Positions 17,877-27,023 are shown, numbered from the stretch's first letter. The stretch: 64,000 bases of DNA from Paraburkholderia sp. IMGN_8 (GCF_038050405.1 NZ_CP150901.1:3596001-3660000), one strand, 5' to 3'. Notes: a model not told the origin generated them from the letters alone. Program-made: numbers and translations.

Positions 17877-18746
17877 ATGACTCAACTACTCCTCTTCAAC
17901 GTCACCAACGGGCTGATCATCGGTGCGTTTTACGTGCTGATGGCGCTTGGCCTGTCGCTCATTCTCAACTTGAGCAACGTGATCAACTTCGCCCATGGCG
18001 GCTTTCTCGTGATCGGCGGTTACATTGCCTATACGATCACGCCGTATGTCGGGTTCTGGGGTGCATTGCTGATCGCGCCGATATGCACGGCCGTCATCGG
18101 TCTCGCCGTCGAGCGGGTGCTCATCCGGCGGGTCTACGGGCGCGATCCGCTCTACAGCCTGCTGCTGACGTTCGGCCTCGCCTTCATGATCGAGGACGGC
18201 ACCCGCTTCATCTGGGGTGCGCAGGGCAAGCCCGTGACCATTCCGCCCGCGCTGGCTCAGCCCTTGAGCAACGAGCTCTTCTTTATCACCGGCTACCGCC
18301 TGTTCATGGTCTGCACTGTAACCATCGCGGTTGCACTGCTCTTCATGCTGTTGCGCTACAGCCGGCTTGGCATACGCATCCGGGCCGGCACGCTCGACCT
18401 CGAGACTGTCGCGGCGCTCGGCATCAACGTGGGCAGGCTGCGCGCGCTCAATTTCGCCGTCGGCATCTTTCTCGCTGGCCTGAGCGGCGTGCTCGCCGCG
18501 GGCCAGCTCGGGCTGGAGCCGACGATGGGAACCGGCCTCCTGATGCCGAGCTTCATCGCCATCATCGTCGGCGGGGTTGGCAGCCTCACCGGTACGTTGC
18601 TCGGCGGCTTGCTGATCGGCGTCGCCTCGGGCATCACCGCGGTGTTCCTCCCCGCGGCGAGCGAGGCCATCATGTACGTACTGATGGCTGTGGTTTTGCT
18701 GATCCGGCCGCGCGGCCTGCTCGGCGAAGAAGGCATGATGACATGA
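17877..18746 (+). CDS. Branched-chain amino acid-type ABC permease (LivH family)
   Basis: A 289-residue inner-membrane permease with about eight membrane segments. LGLSLILNLSNVINFAHGGF near residues 23-42 and IVGGVGSLTGTLLGGLLIG near residues 225-245 are the LivH hallmarks. The start at 17877 is preferred; the frame is open further upstream to 17808 without membrane character. Its end overlaps the next permease gene by ATGA. It pairs with the LivM-type permease to form the membrane channel. Confidence 0.9.
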   Translation: MTQLLLFNVTNGLIIGAFYVLMALGLSLILNLSNVINFAHGGFLVIGGYIAYTITPYVGFWGALLIAPICTAVIGLAVERVLIRRVYGRDPLYSLLLTFGLAFMIEDGTRFIWGAQGKPVTIPPALAQPLSNELFFITGYRLFMVCTVTIAVALLFMLLRYSRLGIRIRAGTLDLETVAALGINVGRLRALNFAVGIFLAGLSGVLAAGQLGLEPTMGTGLLMPSFIAIIVGGVGSLTGTLLGGLLIGVASGITAVFLPAASEAIMYVLMAVVLLIRPRGLLGEEGMMT

Positions 18747-19702
18747 GCGACTACCTCCACCCTCCCCGGCTGGTCGTCATCGCAGCACTCTGGGCAGTGC
18801 TCTTGCTGGCGCCCTATTGGATGCCGCTGCTCGGCGGCTACACCGCGCTCGGCACGCGCGTGCTCGTGCTCGGACTGGCCGCCATGTCGGTGAACTTCCT
18901 GCTCGGCTTCACCGGTGTGCTGTCCTTCGGGCACGCGGCATATTTCGGGCTCGGCGCCTATGGCGCCGGCTTCGCGCTGAAGTTTCTAGCGCCGAGCACA
19001 CCGCTCGCGCTGCTGTGCGGCACGCTGCTCGGCGGCATTGCCGGCACACTGCTGGGCGCACTCATCGCGCGGCGACGCGGCGTCTACTTCGCGATGGTCA
19101 CCATCGCCTTCGGGCAGGTCTTCTACTACATCGCCTTCCAATGGAGCTCCGTCACCGGTGGCGATGACGGGTTGCGCGGCTTTTCGCGCCAGCCGCTCGA
19201 TCTCGGCGTGGCCCGGATCGACATCCTGTCGAACGCCAGCGCGTTCTACTACTTCGTGCTGTTTTGCCTTGCGCTGGCGATCGGTTTGATGGGCTTCATC
19301 CTGCGCTCCCCGTTCGGGCGCACCATGATCGCAATCCGCGAAAATGAGCGGCGTGCGCGCTTTCTCGGCGTTCCCGTCGATCGGCACATCTGGATCGCCT
19401 TCACGCTGTCCTGCTTCTTCATGGGGTTCGCAGGCGCGCTCTACGCACTGCTGAACAACTTCGCCGATCCACGCGGGCTGCACTACAGCCAGTCCGGCGA
19501 TTTCGTAATGATGGCGGTGATGGGCGGCATGCGCAGTCTGTGGGGGCCGCTGCTCGGCGCCGCGGTATTCGTCGTGCTGCAGGATTATCTTTCGAGCATC
19601 ACGGTCAATTGGATGTCGTTCGTCGGCCTGCTGTTCGTCGCGATCGTGCTGTTTTTCCCGCGCGGGCTGCTCGGCTTCATCCAGCGCAGGAGCGACTCGT
19701 GA
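18743..19702 (+). CDS. Branched-chain amino acid-type ABC permease (LivM family)
   Basis: A 319-residue membrane protein. LLGFTGVLSFGHAAYFGLGAY near the N-terminus and the cytoplasmic coupling segment RSPFGRTMIAIRENERRARF followed by LGVPV are LivM signatures. A C-terminal VFFPRGLLG-like ending (VLFFPRGLLGFIQRR) is also typical. It starts inside the LivH-type gene (ATGA) and ends over the GTGA start of the first ATPase gene, so four genes are translationally coupled. Confidence 0.9.
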   Translation: MSDYLHPPRLVVIAALWAVLLLAPYWMPLLGGYTALGTRVLVLGLAAMSVNFLLGFTGVLSFGHAAYFGLGAYGAGFALKFLAPSTPLALLCGTLLGGIAGTLLGALIARRRGVYFAMVTIAFGQVFYYIAFQWSSVTGGDDGLRGFSRQPLDLGVARIDILSNASAFYYFVLFCLALAIGLMGFILRSPFGRTMIAIRENERRARFLGVPVDRHIWIAFTLSCFFMGFAGALYALLNNFADPRGLHYSQSGDFVMMAVMGGMRSLWGPLLGAAVFVVLQDYLSSITVNWMSFVGLLFVAIVLFFPRGLLGFIQRRSDS

Positions 19703-20448
19703 GCGTGCTCGAAGTCAGACGCGTCAGCAAACGCTTCGGCAGCCTGGCCGCGGTGCGCGACGTATCGCTCACCGTCGAAAAGGGCGAGCTGCGCGCAGTC
19801 ATCGGGCCGAACGGCGCAGGCAAAACCACCTTTTTCAATCTCATCAGCGGCTTTTTCCCGCCGAGCATGGGAACGATCGTGTTCGACGGAGTCGACATCA
19901 CGGCGCTTCCTGCGTATCGGCGCGTCGCGGCCGGCATCGCCCGCACGTTCCAGATCACCGAGATTTTTCCCGAACTGACGGTATTCGAGAACGTGCGCAT
20001 CAGTACGGAGGTGACGGAGGGTTTTCGCCTGCGCCCGTGGATCAGCAGCAACGAGCGGACGCGGGTTCGTCGTCACGTCGAGGAGACGCTCGAGCTCACG
20101 GGTCTTGCCGGCAAATCGCACCGGCTGGTCGGCGAGCTGCCGCACGGCGACCAGCGGGTTGCCGAGATCGCGATGGCGCTGGCGCTAAAGCCGCGCCTGC
20201 TGCTGCTCGACGAGCCCACCGCCGGCATGGGCGATCAGGAGACTCACGAGATTACGCAGCTCGTGCGCCACCTGCACAGCGAGGGCAATTTCACCATCGT
20301 GCTGATCGAGCACGACATGCGCGTGGTCTTCCATCTGGCTGATCGAATCACGGTGCTCGACCAGGGCAGCCTCCTCGCCGAAGGCTCGCCAGAGGAGATC
20401 GCCTCCAACGAGGCCGTACAGGCCGCCTATCTGGGTAACGCAACATGA
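19699..20448 (+). CDS. ABC transporter ATPase (LivG family)
   Basis: A 249-residue nucleotide-binding subunit with a GTG start at 19699 (GTGA overlap). Walker A is GPNGAGKTT, the degenerate signature LPHGDQRVAEIAMAL stands where most LivG proteins have LSYGxQR, Walker B is LLLLDEPTAG, and the switch histidine is in IVLIEHDM. It energises the permease pair together with the LivF-type ATPase. The stop overlaps an ATG that opens the 29-codon frame described separately. Confidence 0.9.
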   Translation: MSVLEVRRVSKRFGSLAAVRDVSLTVEKGELRAVIGPNGAGKTTFFNLISGFFPPSMGTIVFDGVDITALPAYRRVAAGIARTFQITEIFPELTVFENVRISTEVTEGFRLRPWISSNERTRVRRHVEETLELTGLAGKSHRLVGELPHGDQRVAEIAMALALKPRLLLLDEPTAGMGDQETHEITQLVRHLHSEGNFTIVLIEHDMRVVFHLADRITVLDQGSLLAEGSPEEIASNEAVQAAYLGNAT

Positions 20449-20534
20449 GCGCCGCGCCGGACCGCTCCAGGCAAGCTCGCACTCCCTCGGGGGGCAGCGA
20501 GGACACGAAGTGCCGAGCGTGGGGGCTCAAATGA
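20445..20534 (+). CDS. 29-codon bridging frame between the two ABC ATPase genes
   Basis: The ATGA at 20445 overlaps the LivG-type stop, and the frame runs 29 codons to a TGA at 20532 that overlaps the ATGA start of the LivF-type gene at 20531. Both junctions use the same ATGAGCGCCGC sequence. The product is basic and unstructured-looking, resembling no family. It is more likely a translational coupling device made by an inserted repeat than a functional protein. Confidence 0.35.
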   Translation: MSAAPDRSRQARTPSGGSEDTKCRAWGLK

Positions 20535-20541
20535 GCGCCGC
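20445..20541. repeat. 11-bp direct repeats flanking a short GC-rich intergenic repeat
   Basis: ATGAGCGCCGC occurs at 20445-20455 and at 20531-20541. Between them lies a stretch with CTCGGGGGGCAGCGAG, ACACGAAGTG and GAGCGTGGGGGCT. From memory this resembles short intergenic repeats abundant in Comamonadaceae and related Burkholderiales genomes. That suggests the operon, or this junction, came from such a donor. Confidence 0.45.
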
Positions 20542-21241
20542 ACTCACCGCCGAAGGGCTGCATACCTACTACGGCAAGAGCCATATCCTGCATGGCGTGA
20601 GCCTGGAGGTTGCGGAGGGCCGGATCACGGCATTGCTCGGTCGCAATGGAGCCGGCAAGACCACGACCTTGCGTACCCTCGTAGGTTTGACGCCCGCGCG
20701 CCAGGGGCGCGTGACGATCTTCGGGGTGGACACCACGCGTTGGCCGACCTTCCAGATCGCCGCGAGCGGCGTCGGCTACGTGCCCGAGGGGCGAAGAATC
20801 TTCGCCAATCTCAGTGTCGAGGAAAATCTGAAGGTCCCACTGGGGCGCGGCGGACCGTGGACGATCGCGCGGATCTACGAGCTGTTTCCACGCCTGGCCG
20901 AGCGCAAGTTCAGCCGCGGGCGCCTGCTCTCCGGCGGCGAACAGGAGATGCTATCGATTGCCCGCGCACTCCTGCTCAATCCCCGGCTGCTCATTCTCGA
21001 TGAGCCATCGCAAGGCTTGGCCCCGCTGATCGTTCGGGAGGTGTTTCGAGTCGTGTCGCAGATGCGCGATGAGGGGATTTCGGTACTGCTGGTGGAGCAG
21101 AACGCGCGCATGGGTCTCGAGATCGCCGACTATGCTTACGTGCTAGACGATGGCGGCATCGTCTATTCGGGAAATGCGCACGAGCTTGCCGCCGATGAAA
21201 GCCGGGTACGAGCCCTAACCGGCGCCAGTGCGGAGCAATGA
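20531..21241 (+). CDS. ABC transporter ATPase (LivF family)
   Basis: A 236-residue nucleotide-binding subunit. Walker A is GRNGAGKTT, Q-loop region VGYVPEGRRIFANLSVEENL is the LivF hallmark, the signature is LLSGGEQEML, and Walker B is LLILDEPSQGLAP. The switch position reads LLVEQNARMG, with Gln in place of His, typical of LivF. The start at 20531 matches the family N-terminus (TAEGLHTYYGKSHILHG). It is the last gene of the uptake operon. Confidence 0.9.
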   Translation: MSAALTAEGLHTYYGKSHILHGVSLEVAEGRITALLGRNGAGKTTTLRTLVGLTPARQGRVTIFGVDTTRWPTFQIAASGVGYVPEGRRIFANLSVEENLKVPLGRGGPWTIARIYELFPRLAERKFSRGRLLSGGEQEMLSIARALLLNPRLLILDEPSQGLAPLIVREVFRVVSQMRDEGISVLLVEQNARMGLEIADYAYVLDDGGIVYSGNAHELAADESRVRALTGASAEQ

Positions 21242-21378
21242 ATTTCCTCGTAGCCGGCTTACCCTTCCCGGCAGCACCGCGGCAGAGTCTGCTCGTTGTA
21301 GAGATGCAATAGGCACCGTCCCCTGGATCCGCTCGCTCCGGATACCGATTCAGAACTGAAAGCTTCACGACGCGTACG

Positions 21379-21537
21379 TCAAGGGCGTCGCGATTCCATC
21401 TGCTCCCGCGCATAACGCGTCGGCGGCAGTCCGACATGGCGGGTGAATGCGACGCTGCACGCGCTTGCGGAGCTTTAGCCGACGCGTTGCGCAATGTCAG
21501 CGACGCCACCTTCCAGGCAACGCAAGGCAGGTGTCAT
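21379..21537 (-). pseudogene. C-terminal remnant of an AraC-family regulator
   Basis: The minus strand from 21537 reads ALRCLEGGVADIAQRVG, then a TAA stop where AraC proteins have tyrosine. In the same frame it continues SSASACSVAFTRHVG, then LPPTRYAREQMESRRP and the natural TGA at 21379. That is the second helix-turn-helix and C-terminus of an AraC/XylS regulator with one nonsense codon and no N-terminal part. The remnant lies just downstream of the ABC operon, in the otherwise gene-free 21242-21722 interval; it may be what is left of a neighbouring regulator. Confidence 0.65.
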
Positions 21538-21722
21538 CGCGGACGTCAAAAATCTCTCACTTTCCCGCATCAGAACGATCAGAAATTGCACCGCAGTGCA
21601 ACCGGCGGATTTTGGCTATCGCAGCGCTCTTTTACGATCGTTATAGCCTGACGCGATCAAAAAGACCGTGGAAAGGCCTGACTTTCCCTAAACCGTCTAC
21701 GTAACCTGGCGAGCGCCCGAGC

Positions 21723-22859
21723 ATGCAAAATCTAAAATTCATTCCCCTCCTCCTGACGATGGTGTTCGCGGCGCAGCCGCTTTTGGCAGAAGCAGACGTC
21801 ACGGTCGAGATCGGCCAGGTATCACCCTTGACTGGTGAACTGGCCCACATAGGCAAGGACGATGAAAACGGCGTCCGGCTCGCAATCGAGGATCTCAACG
21901 CGAAGAAACTCCATATCGGAGGACAGCCGGTCACGTTCGCACTGGATTCGCAGGACGATGCCGCCGACCCGAAGACCGCTGTGACTGTTGCGCAAAAGCT
22001 GGTCGATGATCATGTTGCGGGAGTGGTCGGCCACGCCAACTCCGGCACATCGATCCCCGCTTCGAAGATCTATTCGGATGCCGGCATACCGATGATCACC
22101 GAGTCCGCAACCAACCCCAAGCTCACGGCGCAAGGCTATAAAAACGTCTTCCGTATGGTTGCTAACGACGTGCGGCAAGGAACGGTCATCGGCACATATC
22201 TTGTGAAGGAGCTGAAGGCGACGAAGATCGCGATCGTTGACGATCGAACCGCCTATGGACAGGGACTGGCCGACGAGGTCGAAAAGGCAGTCAAGGCTTC
22301 GGGGGGCACCGTTGTAGATCGTGAATACGGTACCGACAAAACCACTAACTGGATGGCAGTCCTCACGACCATCAAGAGCCACGTTCCCGATGGAATCGTC
22401 TTCACAGGCGGAGATACGCAAGCTGCAGCGTTTGCCCAGCAGGCCCAGAAGCTTGGACTGAAGGCAAAACTGATCGCGGGCGACGAAGCGTGTACGCCGC
22501 AATTCATCAAGCTCGCGGGAGCCGCGATGAACAGCGGCACGTACTGCACGCTGGCGGGCGTACCGCCGTCGAAGATGCCGCAGGGAGACGCCTTCTTCAA
22601 GCGCTTCCAGCAGCGGTTTGGCGTGCCCGTGCAGCTCTACGCGCCGTATGCGTACGACGCCGTGATGGCGATGGCCGGTGCGATGCAGGCGGCCGACTCG
22701 GTCGACCCGAAAGTCTATCTGCCCAAGCTCCAGAACCTGACGCTGGACGGTGTGACAGGACCGATCAAGTTCGACGAAAATGGCGACGTCCGCAACGGCG
22801 CGATTACTGTCCGGCAGTTCGGCCAGGGCGATTGGCACGACAAGAGCGTCGTCAGATAA
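21723..22859 (+). CDS. Branched-chain amino acid-type substrate-binding protein (LivK/LivJ-like)
   Basis: A 378-residue periplasmic receptor. The signal peptide is MQNLKFIPLLLTMVFAAQPL then LAEA. The mature part has VTVEIGQVSPLTGELAHIGKD, VVGHANSGTSIPASKIYSDA, GIPMITESATNP and the hinge segment YAPYAYDAVMAMA, all hallmarks of the Leu/Ile/Val-binding family. It stands alone without permease genes, so it may share a transporter with another locus. It is convergent with an Lrp-type regulator and close to the diaminopropionate lyase gene, which suggests an amino-acid ligand. Confidence 0.88.
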   Translation: MQNLKFIPLLLTMVFAAQPLLAEADVTVEIGQVSPLTGELAHIGKDDENGVRLAIEDLNAKKLHIGGQPVTFALDSQDDAADPKTAVTVAQKLVDDHVAGVVGHANSGTSIPASKIYSDAGIPMITESATNPKLTAQGYKNVFRMVANDVRQGTVIGTYLVKELKATKIAIVDDRTAYGQGLADEVEKAVKASGGTVVDREYGTDKTTNWMAVLTTIKSHVPDGIVFTGGDTQAAAFAQQAQKLGLKAKLIAGDEACTPQFIKLAGAAMNSGTYCTLAGVPPSKMPQGDAFFKRFQQRFGVPVQLYAPYAYDAVMAMAGAMQAADSVDPKVYLPKLQNLTLDGVTGPIKFDENGDVRNGAITVRQFGQGDWHDKSVVR

Positions 22860-22991
22860 GCCATTTTCGTCGCTATGGATAATCGAGAGCCATCGCGAAA
22901 TCGTCGAGGGCATCGTCGGCCGCGTCCCGGCGGCGATGCAACAGATGCGTTGCGTTCGGCGTGCACGGGTCCCCGGATCAGACGACGTACT

Positions 22992-23468
22992 TCACTCGTC
23001 GACGTCCACCGGTACGCCCAGCCCGACTTTCACCCGACTCATGCTGACGAGCGTCTTGAAGCGCTTGACGTTGTTATTGGAAAAGAAAAGCTGCCGGGTC
23101 AGGTCGTTGTATTGCTCCATGTCCCGCACCGTGAGGATAAGTACGAAATCCCATTCACCCGCGACGTAGTAGCACTGCTGGATCTGCGGGCATTGTTCAA
23201 AGGTCCGCTTCATTGAATCGAGCAGATCGATTTGTTCACTCTCGACTTCCACCATGGAAACGATAGTAAGAGGACACCCCACCTTTTCCGGCGAGACGAT
23301 GGCCGCATACCGATCAATCACTCCGTCTTCGGCCAGGCGGCGCAAACGGCGGTTCACGGCGGCAGTAGAGAGGTTGACCCGGGCGCCAAGTTCATTTTGA
23401 GGGAGTTGAGCGTCCCGCTGGACCTCGGCTAGCAGCTTGCGATCGAATACGTCGAGTGTGGTAGCCAT
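22992..23468 (-). CDS. Lrp/AsnC-family transcriptional regulator
   Basis: A 158-residue Lrp-type regulator. The helix-turn-helix covers residues about 5-50 (LDVFDRKLLAEVQRDAQLPQ ... LSTAAVNRRLRRLAEDGVI) and the effector-binding RAM domain follows (IQQCYYVAGEWDFVLILTV). It is divergent from the diaminopropionate ammonia-lyase gene, with 172 bases between the two starts that are visibly A/T-rich. Control of that operon, with an amino acid as effector, is the natural inference. Confidence 0.9.
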   Translation of the reverse strand: MATTLDVFDRKLLAEVQRDAQLPQNELGARVNLSTAAVNRRLRRLAEDGVIDRYAAIVSPEKVGCPLTIVSMVEVESEQIDLLDSMKRTFEQCPQIQQCYYVAGEWDFVLILTVRDMEQYNDLTRQLFFSNNNVKRFKTLVSMSRVKVGLGVPVDVDE

Positions 23469-23640
23469 GGTGTGGAATTCCGGTACAAAAATGAGAAATT
23501 ATTGCGTCTCACTTGGAGATTTAGCGATTAATTTGACCGCGTCAAGCAATATTATTTTGTGATTGGCCGGCGTGTCGATTTCCCGCGTGCCGGGAATCCG
23601 ACGGTCGTGCCGGACACTTATTCCATGGAGCCGCACAGCA

Positions 23641-24870
23641 ATGCTGATCACCAACAAGCGCGCGTCGCACGCTGACTATCCCAACGAACTGAAGACAATT
23701 CTGAGTGTTGAGTCCGCTGAACAGAGCCGTGCATGGCTTTCGAACTGGAATCTTCTCAGCTCGTGCGCTACGCCTCTATGGGATCTACCCGATGCGGCAG
23801 CCCGACTTGGCGTGACGCGTCTGAGCATCAAGGACGAATCCGTCCGGTCACCACTCGGCAGCTTCAAGGCCTTGGGCGCGCCGATCGCACTGGTACGCCT
23901 GGTTCTGCGTTTGTGGCCCGGGCACGATCTCGATCCCGAGGGCTTGATCCAGGGACGGTACAAGGAAATGCTCACGAACCTGGTCGTGATCAGTGCGACC
24001 GACGGCAACCATGGCAAGGCTTTGGCCGCTGCGGCACAAACGCTCGGATGCAATTGCGTGATTGTCCTGCATGCCAACGTGAGCGTTGAGCGTGAGCAGG
24101 CCATCGCTGCGTATGGCGCACGAATCATTCGCATTAGTGGCAACTACGACGAATCGGTGGAAGAAGCCGCGCGCCTCGCAAAAGAAAACGGCTGGCACGT
24201 GGTCTCCGACACGTCGTATGAAGGGTATGAAGCCATTCCTCGCGACGTCATGCAGGGCTACGGTGCGATCGCAGCCGAGATTGTCGAGCAGTCCGAAAGT
24301 CATGCAAGCGAATGCGCCTTCACGCACGTATTTCTGCAAGGCGGTGTCGGCGGCCTTGCTGCCGGGGTTGCCAGTTATCTCTGGGAGATTCATGGCAGCA
24401 AACGTCCGCGATTCGTAGTCGTTGAGCCGCAACAAGCGGACTGCCTGTATCAAAGTGCGCTTGAAGGTCGAGCCGCGAAAGCGACCGGCTCCGTCGATTC
24501 AGTCATGGCGGGCCTTGCGTGCGGCGAAACTTCACCTCTCGCGTGGAAGATCCTCGAGCTGTGCGTGGACGATTTCATGACGATCAGCGATGAAGACGCG
24601 ATCGGGGCGATGCGCAGGCTCGCGGCAGGAACCGGCGCAGACATTCCGCTGGTAGTCGGCGAATCTGGTGCCGCGGGCTACGCCGGCCTCGAAGTATTGA
24701 TGCGAGATTCACAGCTGGCGCGGGCCGCCGGCCTGAACGGTAATTCACGTGTTCTGGTGATCAGCACAGAGGGAGCGACGGCACCAGCGGTCTATAGCGA
24801 ATGCGTGGGCGAAACGGCCGACTCAGTTCTTTCACGTCAGGCTCATTGGCTGGGCGCCGCGGTTCGATAA
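23641..24870 (+). CDS. Diaminopropionate ammonia-lyase
   Basis: A 409-residue fold-type II PLP enzyme like E. coli YgeX, which converts 2,3-diaminopropionate to pyruvate and two ammonia. The PLP lysine is K76 in SPLGSFKALG. Aspartates D121 (SATDGNHG) and D190 (VVSDTSYEGYE) correspond to the two catalytic aspartates known for the D- and L-active enzyme. The phosphate-binding loop is GGVGGLAAG. The start is the ATG at 23641; the frame is open to 23563 without support. It is followed 36 bases later by an M20 amidohydrolase gene, as ygeX is by ygeY, and is divergent from an Lrp regulator. Confidence 0.88.
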   Translation: MLITNKRASHADYPNELKTILSVESAEQSRAWLSNWNLLSSCATPLWDLPDAAARLGVTRLSIKDESVRSPLGSFKALGAPIALVRLVLRLWPGHDLDPEGLIQGRYKEMLTNLVVISATDGNHGKALAAAAQTLGCNCVIVLHANVSVEREQAIAAYGARIIRISGNYDESVEEAARLAKENGWHVVSDTSYEGYEAIPRDVMQGYGAIAAEIVEQSESHASECAFTHVFLQGGVGGLAAGVASYLWEIHGSKRPRFVVVEPQQADCLYQSALEGRAAKATGSVDSVMAGLACGETSPLAWKILELCVDDFMTISDEDAIGAMRRLAAGTGADIPLVVGESGAAGYAGLEVLMRDSQLARAAGLNGNSRVLVISTEGATAPAVYSECVGETADSVLSRQAHWLGAAVR

Positions 24871-24906
24871 AACAACCTGAATCGACATCGAAAAGGAATA
24901 CGCGTT

Positions 24907-26070
24907 ATGGAAAGCTCCTTGCAATCGCAGTTGAAGAGTTGGCGTCAGCACCTCCATCAGAACCCGGAAACCGGTTTTGAGGAAGTCGCTACTTCCGACT
25001 ACGTCGCGAGCGCGTTGAAGGCACTCGGCCTTGACGTGCATCGCGGAATTGGTAGGACGGGCCTGGTCGCCAATCTCACGGTCGGCAATGGCCACGGCGT
25101 TATTGGCCTGCGCGCCGACATGGATGCACTGAATATCGCGGAGAACGCACCGGGCCGCCTGCATGCCTCGCGAACGCAAGGCAAGATGCACGCCTGCGGA
25201 CACGATGGACATATGTCGATGATTCTCGGCGCGGCGCGCCTGCTTGCCGAGAGAAAGGACTTCAACGGAACCGTGCGGTTCATTTTTCAACCGGCCGAAG
25301 AACATGGCCGCGGCGCGAAGGCGATGATGAAAGACGGGCTCTTCGAACGATACCCTGTCGACGCGATCTTTGGCGCGCACAACATGCCCGGCATGCCCGC
25401 CGGCACATTCGCCACACGCGCCGGCGGCATCATGGCTAGCGAAGACAATTTCGTCATTCGCATCTTGGCCCGTGGCACACATGCAGCCAGGCCGCACATG
25501 GGCGTCGATCCCATCGTGATCGCCTCACAAATCGTGCTGGCATTGCAGACAATCGTGTCCCGCAATCTCGATCCGAGCCTGCAGGCGGTGATCTCCTGCA
25601 CGGAATTCATTACGGACGGTATCCGCAACGTCATCCCGTCGAACGTGACGATCAAGGGTGATACGCGCAGCTACACATCTGAGGTCCAGGCGATGCTGGC
25701 AACCCGCATGCGCGAAATCAGCGAAGGCATCTGCCATACGCACGGGGCCGAATGCACGTTCGAATACACGCACGAATTCGCGCCTACCGTGAATTCACCG
25801 GAATATGTGGACCTTGCCGTTTCGGCCGCGCGCAATATCGCAGGCGCAGATAAGGTCGATGCCAGCGTGCAGCCCATGATGATCTCCGAGGATTTCGGCG
25901 CGTTCCTTCAGGCGGTGCCAGGCAACTTTATTTTCATTGGCAACGGAGATTCAGGGAAGGAAGGGGGTATCCCGCTCCACAACGCCACGTACGATTTCAA
26001 CGACGAGATCTTGCTCACCGGCGCGCGGTACTTTGCTGAAATAGCGCGACTTGCACTTCCGGCTGCTTGA
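24907..26070 (+). CDS. M20-family amidohydrolase (hippurate-hydrolase-like)
   Basis: A 387-residue M20D-type aminoacylase/carboxypeptidase. Metal-site motifs are MHACGHDGHMSMI (about residue 97-109), QPAEEHGRGAKAMM (E-E pair near 136), the dimerisation-domain histidine HAARPHMGVDP and a C-terminal HNATYDF. Such enzymes remove acyl groups from amino acids. Its position directly after diaminopropionate ammonia-lyase suggests it frees 2,3-diaminopropionate or a related amino acid from an N-acyl form; this is inference. The start at 24907 follows AAAAGGAATACGCGTT. Confidence 0.88.
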   Translation: MESSLQSQLKSWRQHLHQNPETGFEEVATSDYVASALKALGLDVHRGIGRTGLVANLTVGNGHGVIGLRADMDALNIAENAPGRLHASRTQGKMHACGHDGHMSMILGAARLLAERKDFNGTVRFIFQPAEEHGRGAKAMMKDGLFERYPVDAIFGAHNMPGMPAGTFATRAGGIMASEDNFVIRILARGTHAARPHMGVDPIVIASQIVLALQTIVSRNLDPSLQAVISCTEFITDGIRNVIPSNVTIKGDTRSYTSEVQAMLATRMREISEGICHTHGAECTFEYTHEFAPTVNSPEYVDLAVSAARNIAGADKVDASVQPMMISEDFGAFLQAVPGNFIFIGNGDSGKEGGIPLHNATYDFNDEILLTGARYFAEIARLALPAA

Positions 26071-26233
26071 GCAGCGCATCCCCTTCTCGTCGCCCGGAGG
26101 CCGGCGCTGCCGTACAAGCAATCCGGCCTCTACCCCCAAGATCCGTTTCCGACAGACCGGCATTGACGGCTTTCCCGAGCACGACGAGTTCGACGACTTG
26201 CAAAATCGCATTGTCCGCAGGCGAAGTTGCTGG

Positions 26234-26914
26234 TCACGTTTTTTCGCGAGCGTCACGTGGTGTAATCGCCGCCTCTACGGTGCCTTTTGTCGCGGCGTAC
26301 TCAAGCATAGCGCCACCGATCACGTTTTCTCCTTGTTCGTTGAGGGCAGATCCGGCCCCTCGTATATCCCGCACCTCCTTGTTCTGGCTGAGCTTGATCT
26401 TCCCGTCCAGCCGGGTGATTTCGATCTCGACCCCGACGATCGCCTTGAGCAACGTATCGATGTAGTCGCTGGCGCTGTCCGTCATCTTCCACGGATGGGG
26501 TTGGGACGCTTCATGGGTACGCGTGAGGCGGGCGACCAGCCCTCGAACGTAGCGCTCGTCATCGCGGATGGTCACCTGGCCGTAGGCGTGGACCACCCTG
26601 TAGTTCCATGTCGGCACCTGCTTGTGAAACTCGAGCTTGCTCGGATACCAGTTGGGCGAGATGTAGGCGTCGCCAGCGCGAAACACGACCAGCACGTCGT
26701 CCCCGTTGGCAACGTCCTGCCAGACCGGATTTGCGCGGGCCACGTGGGCATGAAGGACGCCACATGCGCCTTCGTCGGCTTTCAGTTCAAACGGGATGTG
26801 ATTGGCGTCCAGACCGCTCTTGCCATGCGTGAACAAAATGCCAAGCGGATTCTCGGCGATCAGTGTGTGCAGCACCTCAGTGCGCGATTCATCAAAATGG
26901 GTTGGTACGTACAT
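26234..26914 (-). CDS. FMN-binding negative transcriptional regulator-like protein (PaiB family)
   Basis: A 226-residue PaiB-like protein with the split-barrel flavin-binding fold. Typical segments are MYVPTHFDE at the start, HIPFELKADEGACGVLHAHV, NPVWQ, VVFRAGDAYISPNWYPSK and VPTWNYRVVHAYG. Bacillus PaiB is associated with repression of degradative enzymes, but for most members binding of FMN and a redox or sensor role is all that is known. It is divergent from the MocR regulator gene and likely controlled through the inverted repeat between them. It converges on the M20 amidohydrolase gene. Confidence 0.88.
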   Translation of the reverse strand: MYVPTHFDESRTEVLHTLIAENPLGILFTHGKSGLDANHIPFELKADEGACGVLHAHVARANPVWQDVANGDDVLVVFRAGDAYISPNWYPSKLEFHKQVPTWNYRVVHAYGQVTIRDDERYVRGLVARLTRTHEASQPHPWKMTDSASDYIDTLLKAIVGVEIEITRLDGKIKLSQNKEVRDIRGAGSALNEQGENVIGGAMLEYAATKGTVEAAITPRDAREKT

Positions 26915-27023
26915 ATAGGCTCCGTGCTGAGTGCAGCGATGCGCTAGCCCTCATTTCAGGCAACGCCGGTGCGGCAGGCCTGCGCATTGCAGGGCTCCAT
27001 GTCTGTAAAGAATTGTGGCGGCA

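Noticed and set aside
16468..17877. 469-codon minus-strand frame opposite the ABC binding protein
   Set aside because: Antisense to a well-supported receptor gene; high-GC third-position artefact.
26071..26233. Short frames between the M20 and PaiB-like genes
   Set aside because: Convergent gap; frames are continuations or shadows of the neighbours with no recognisable motif.
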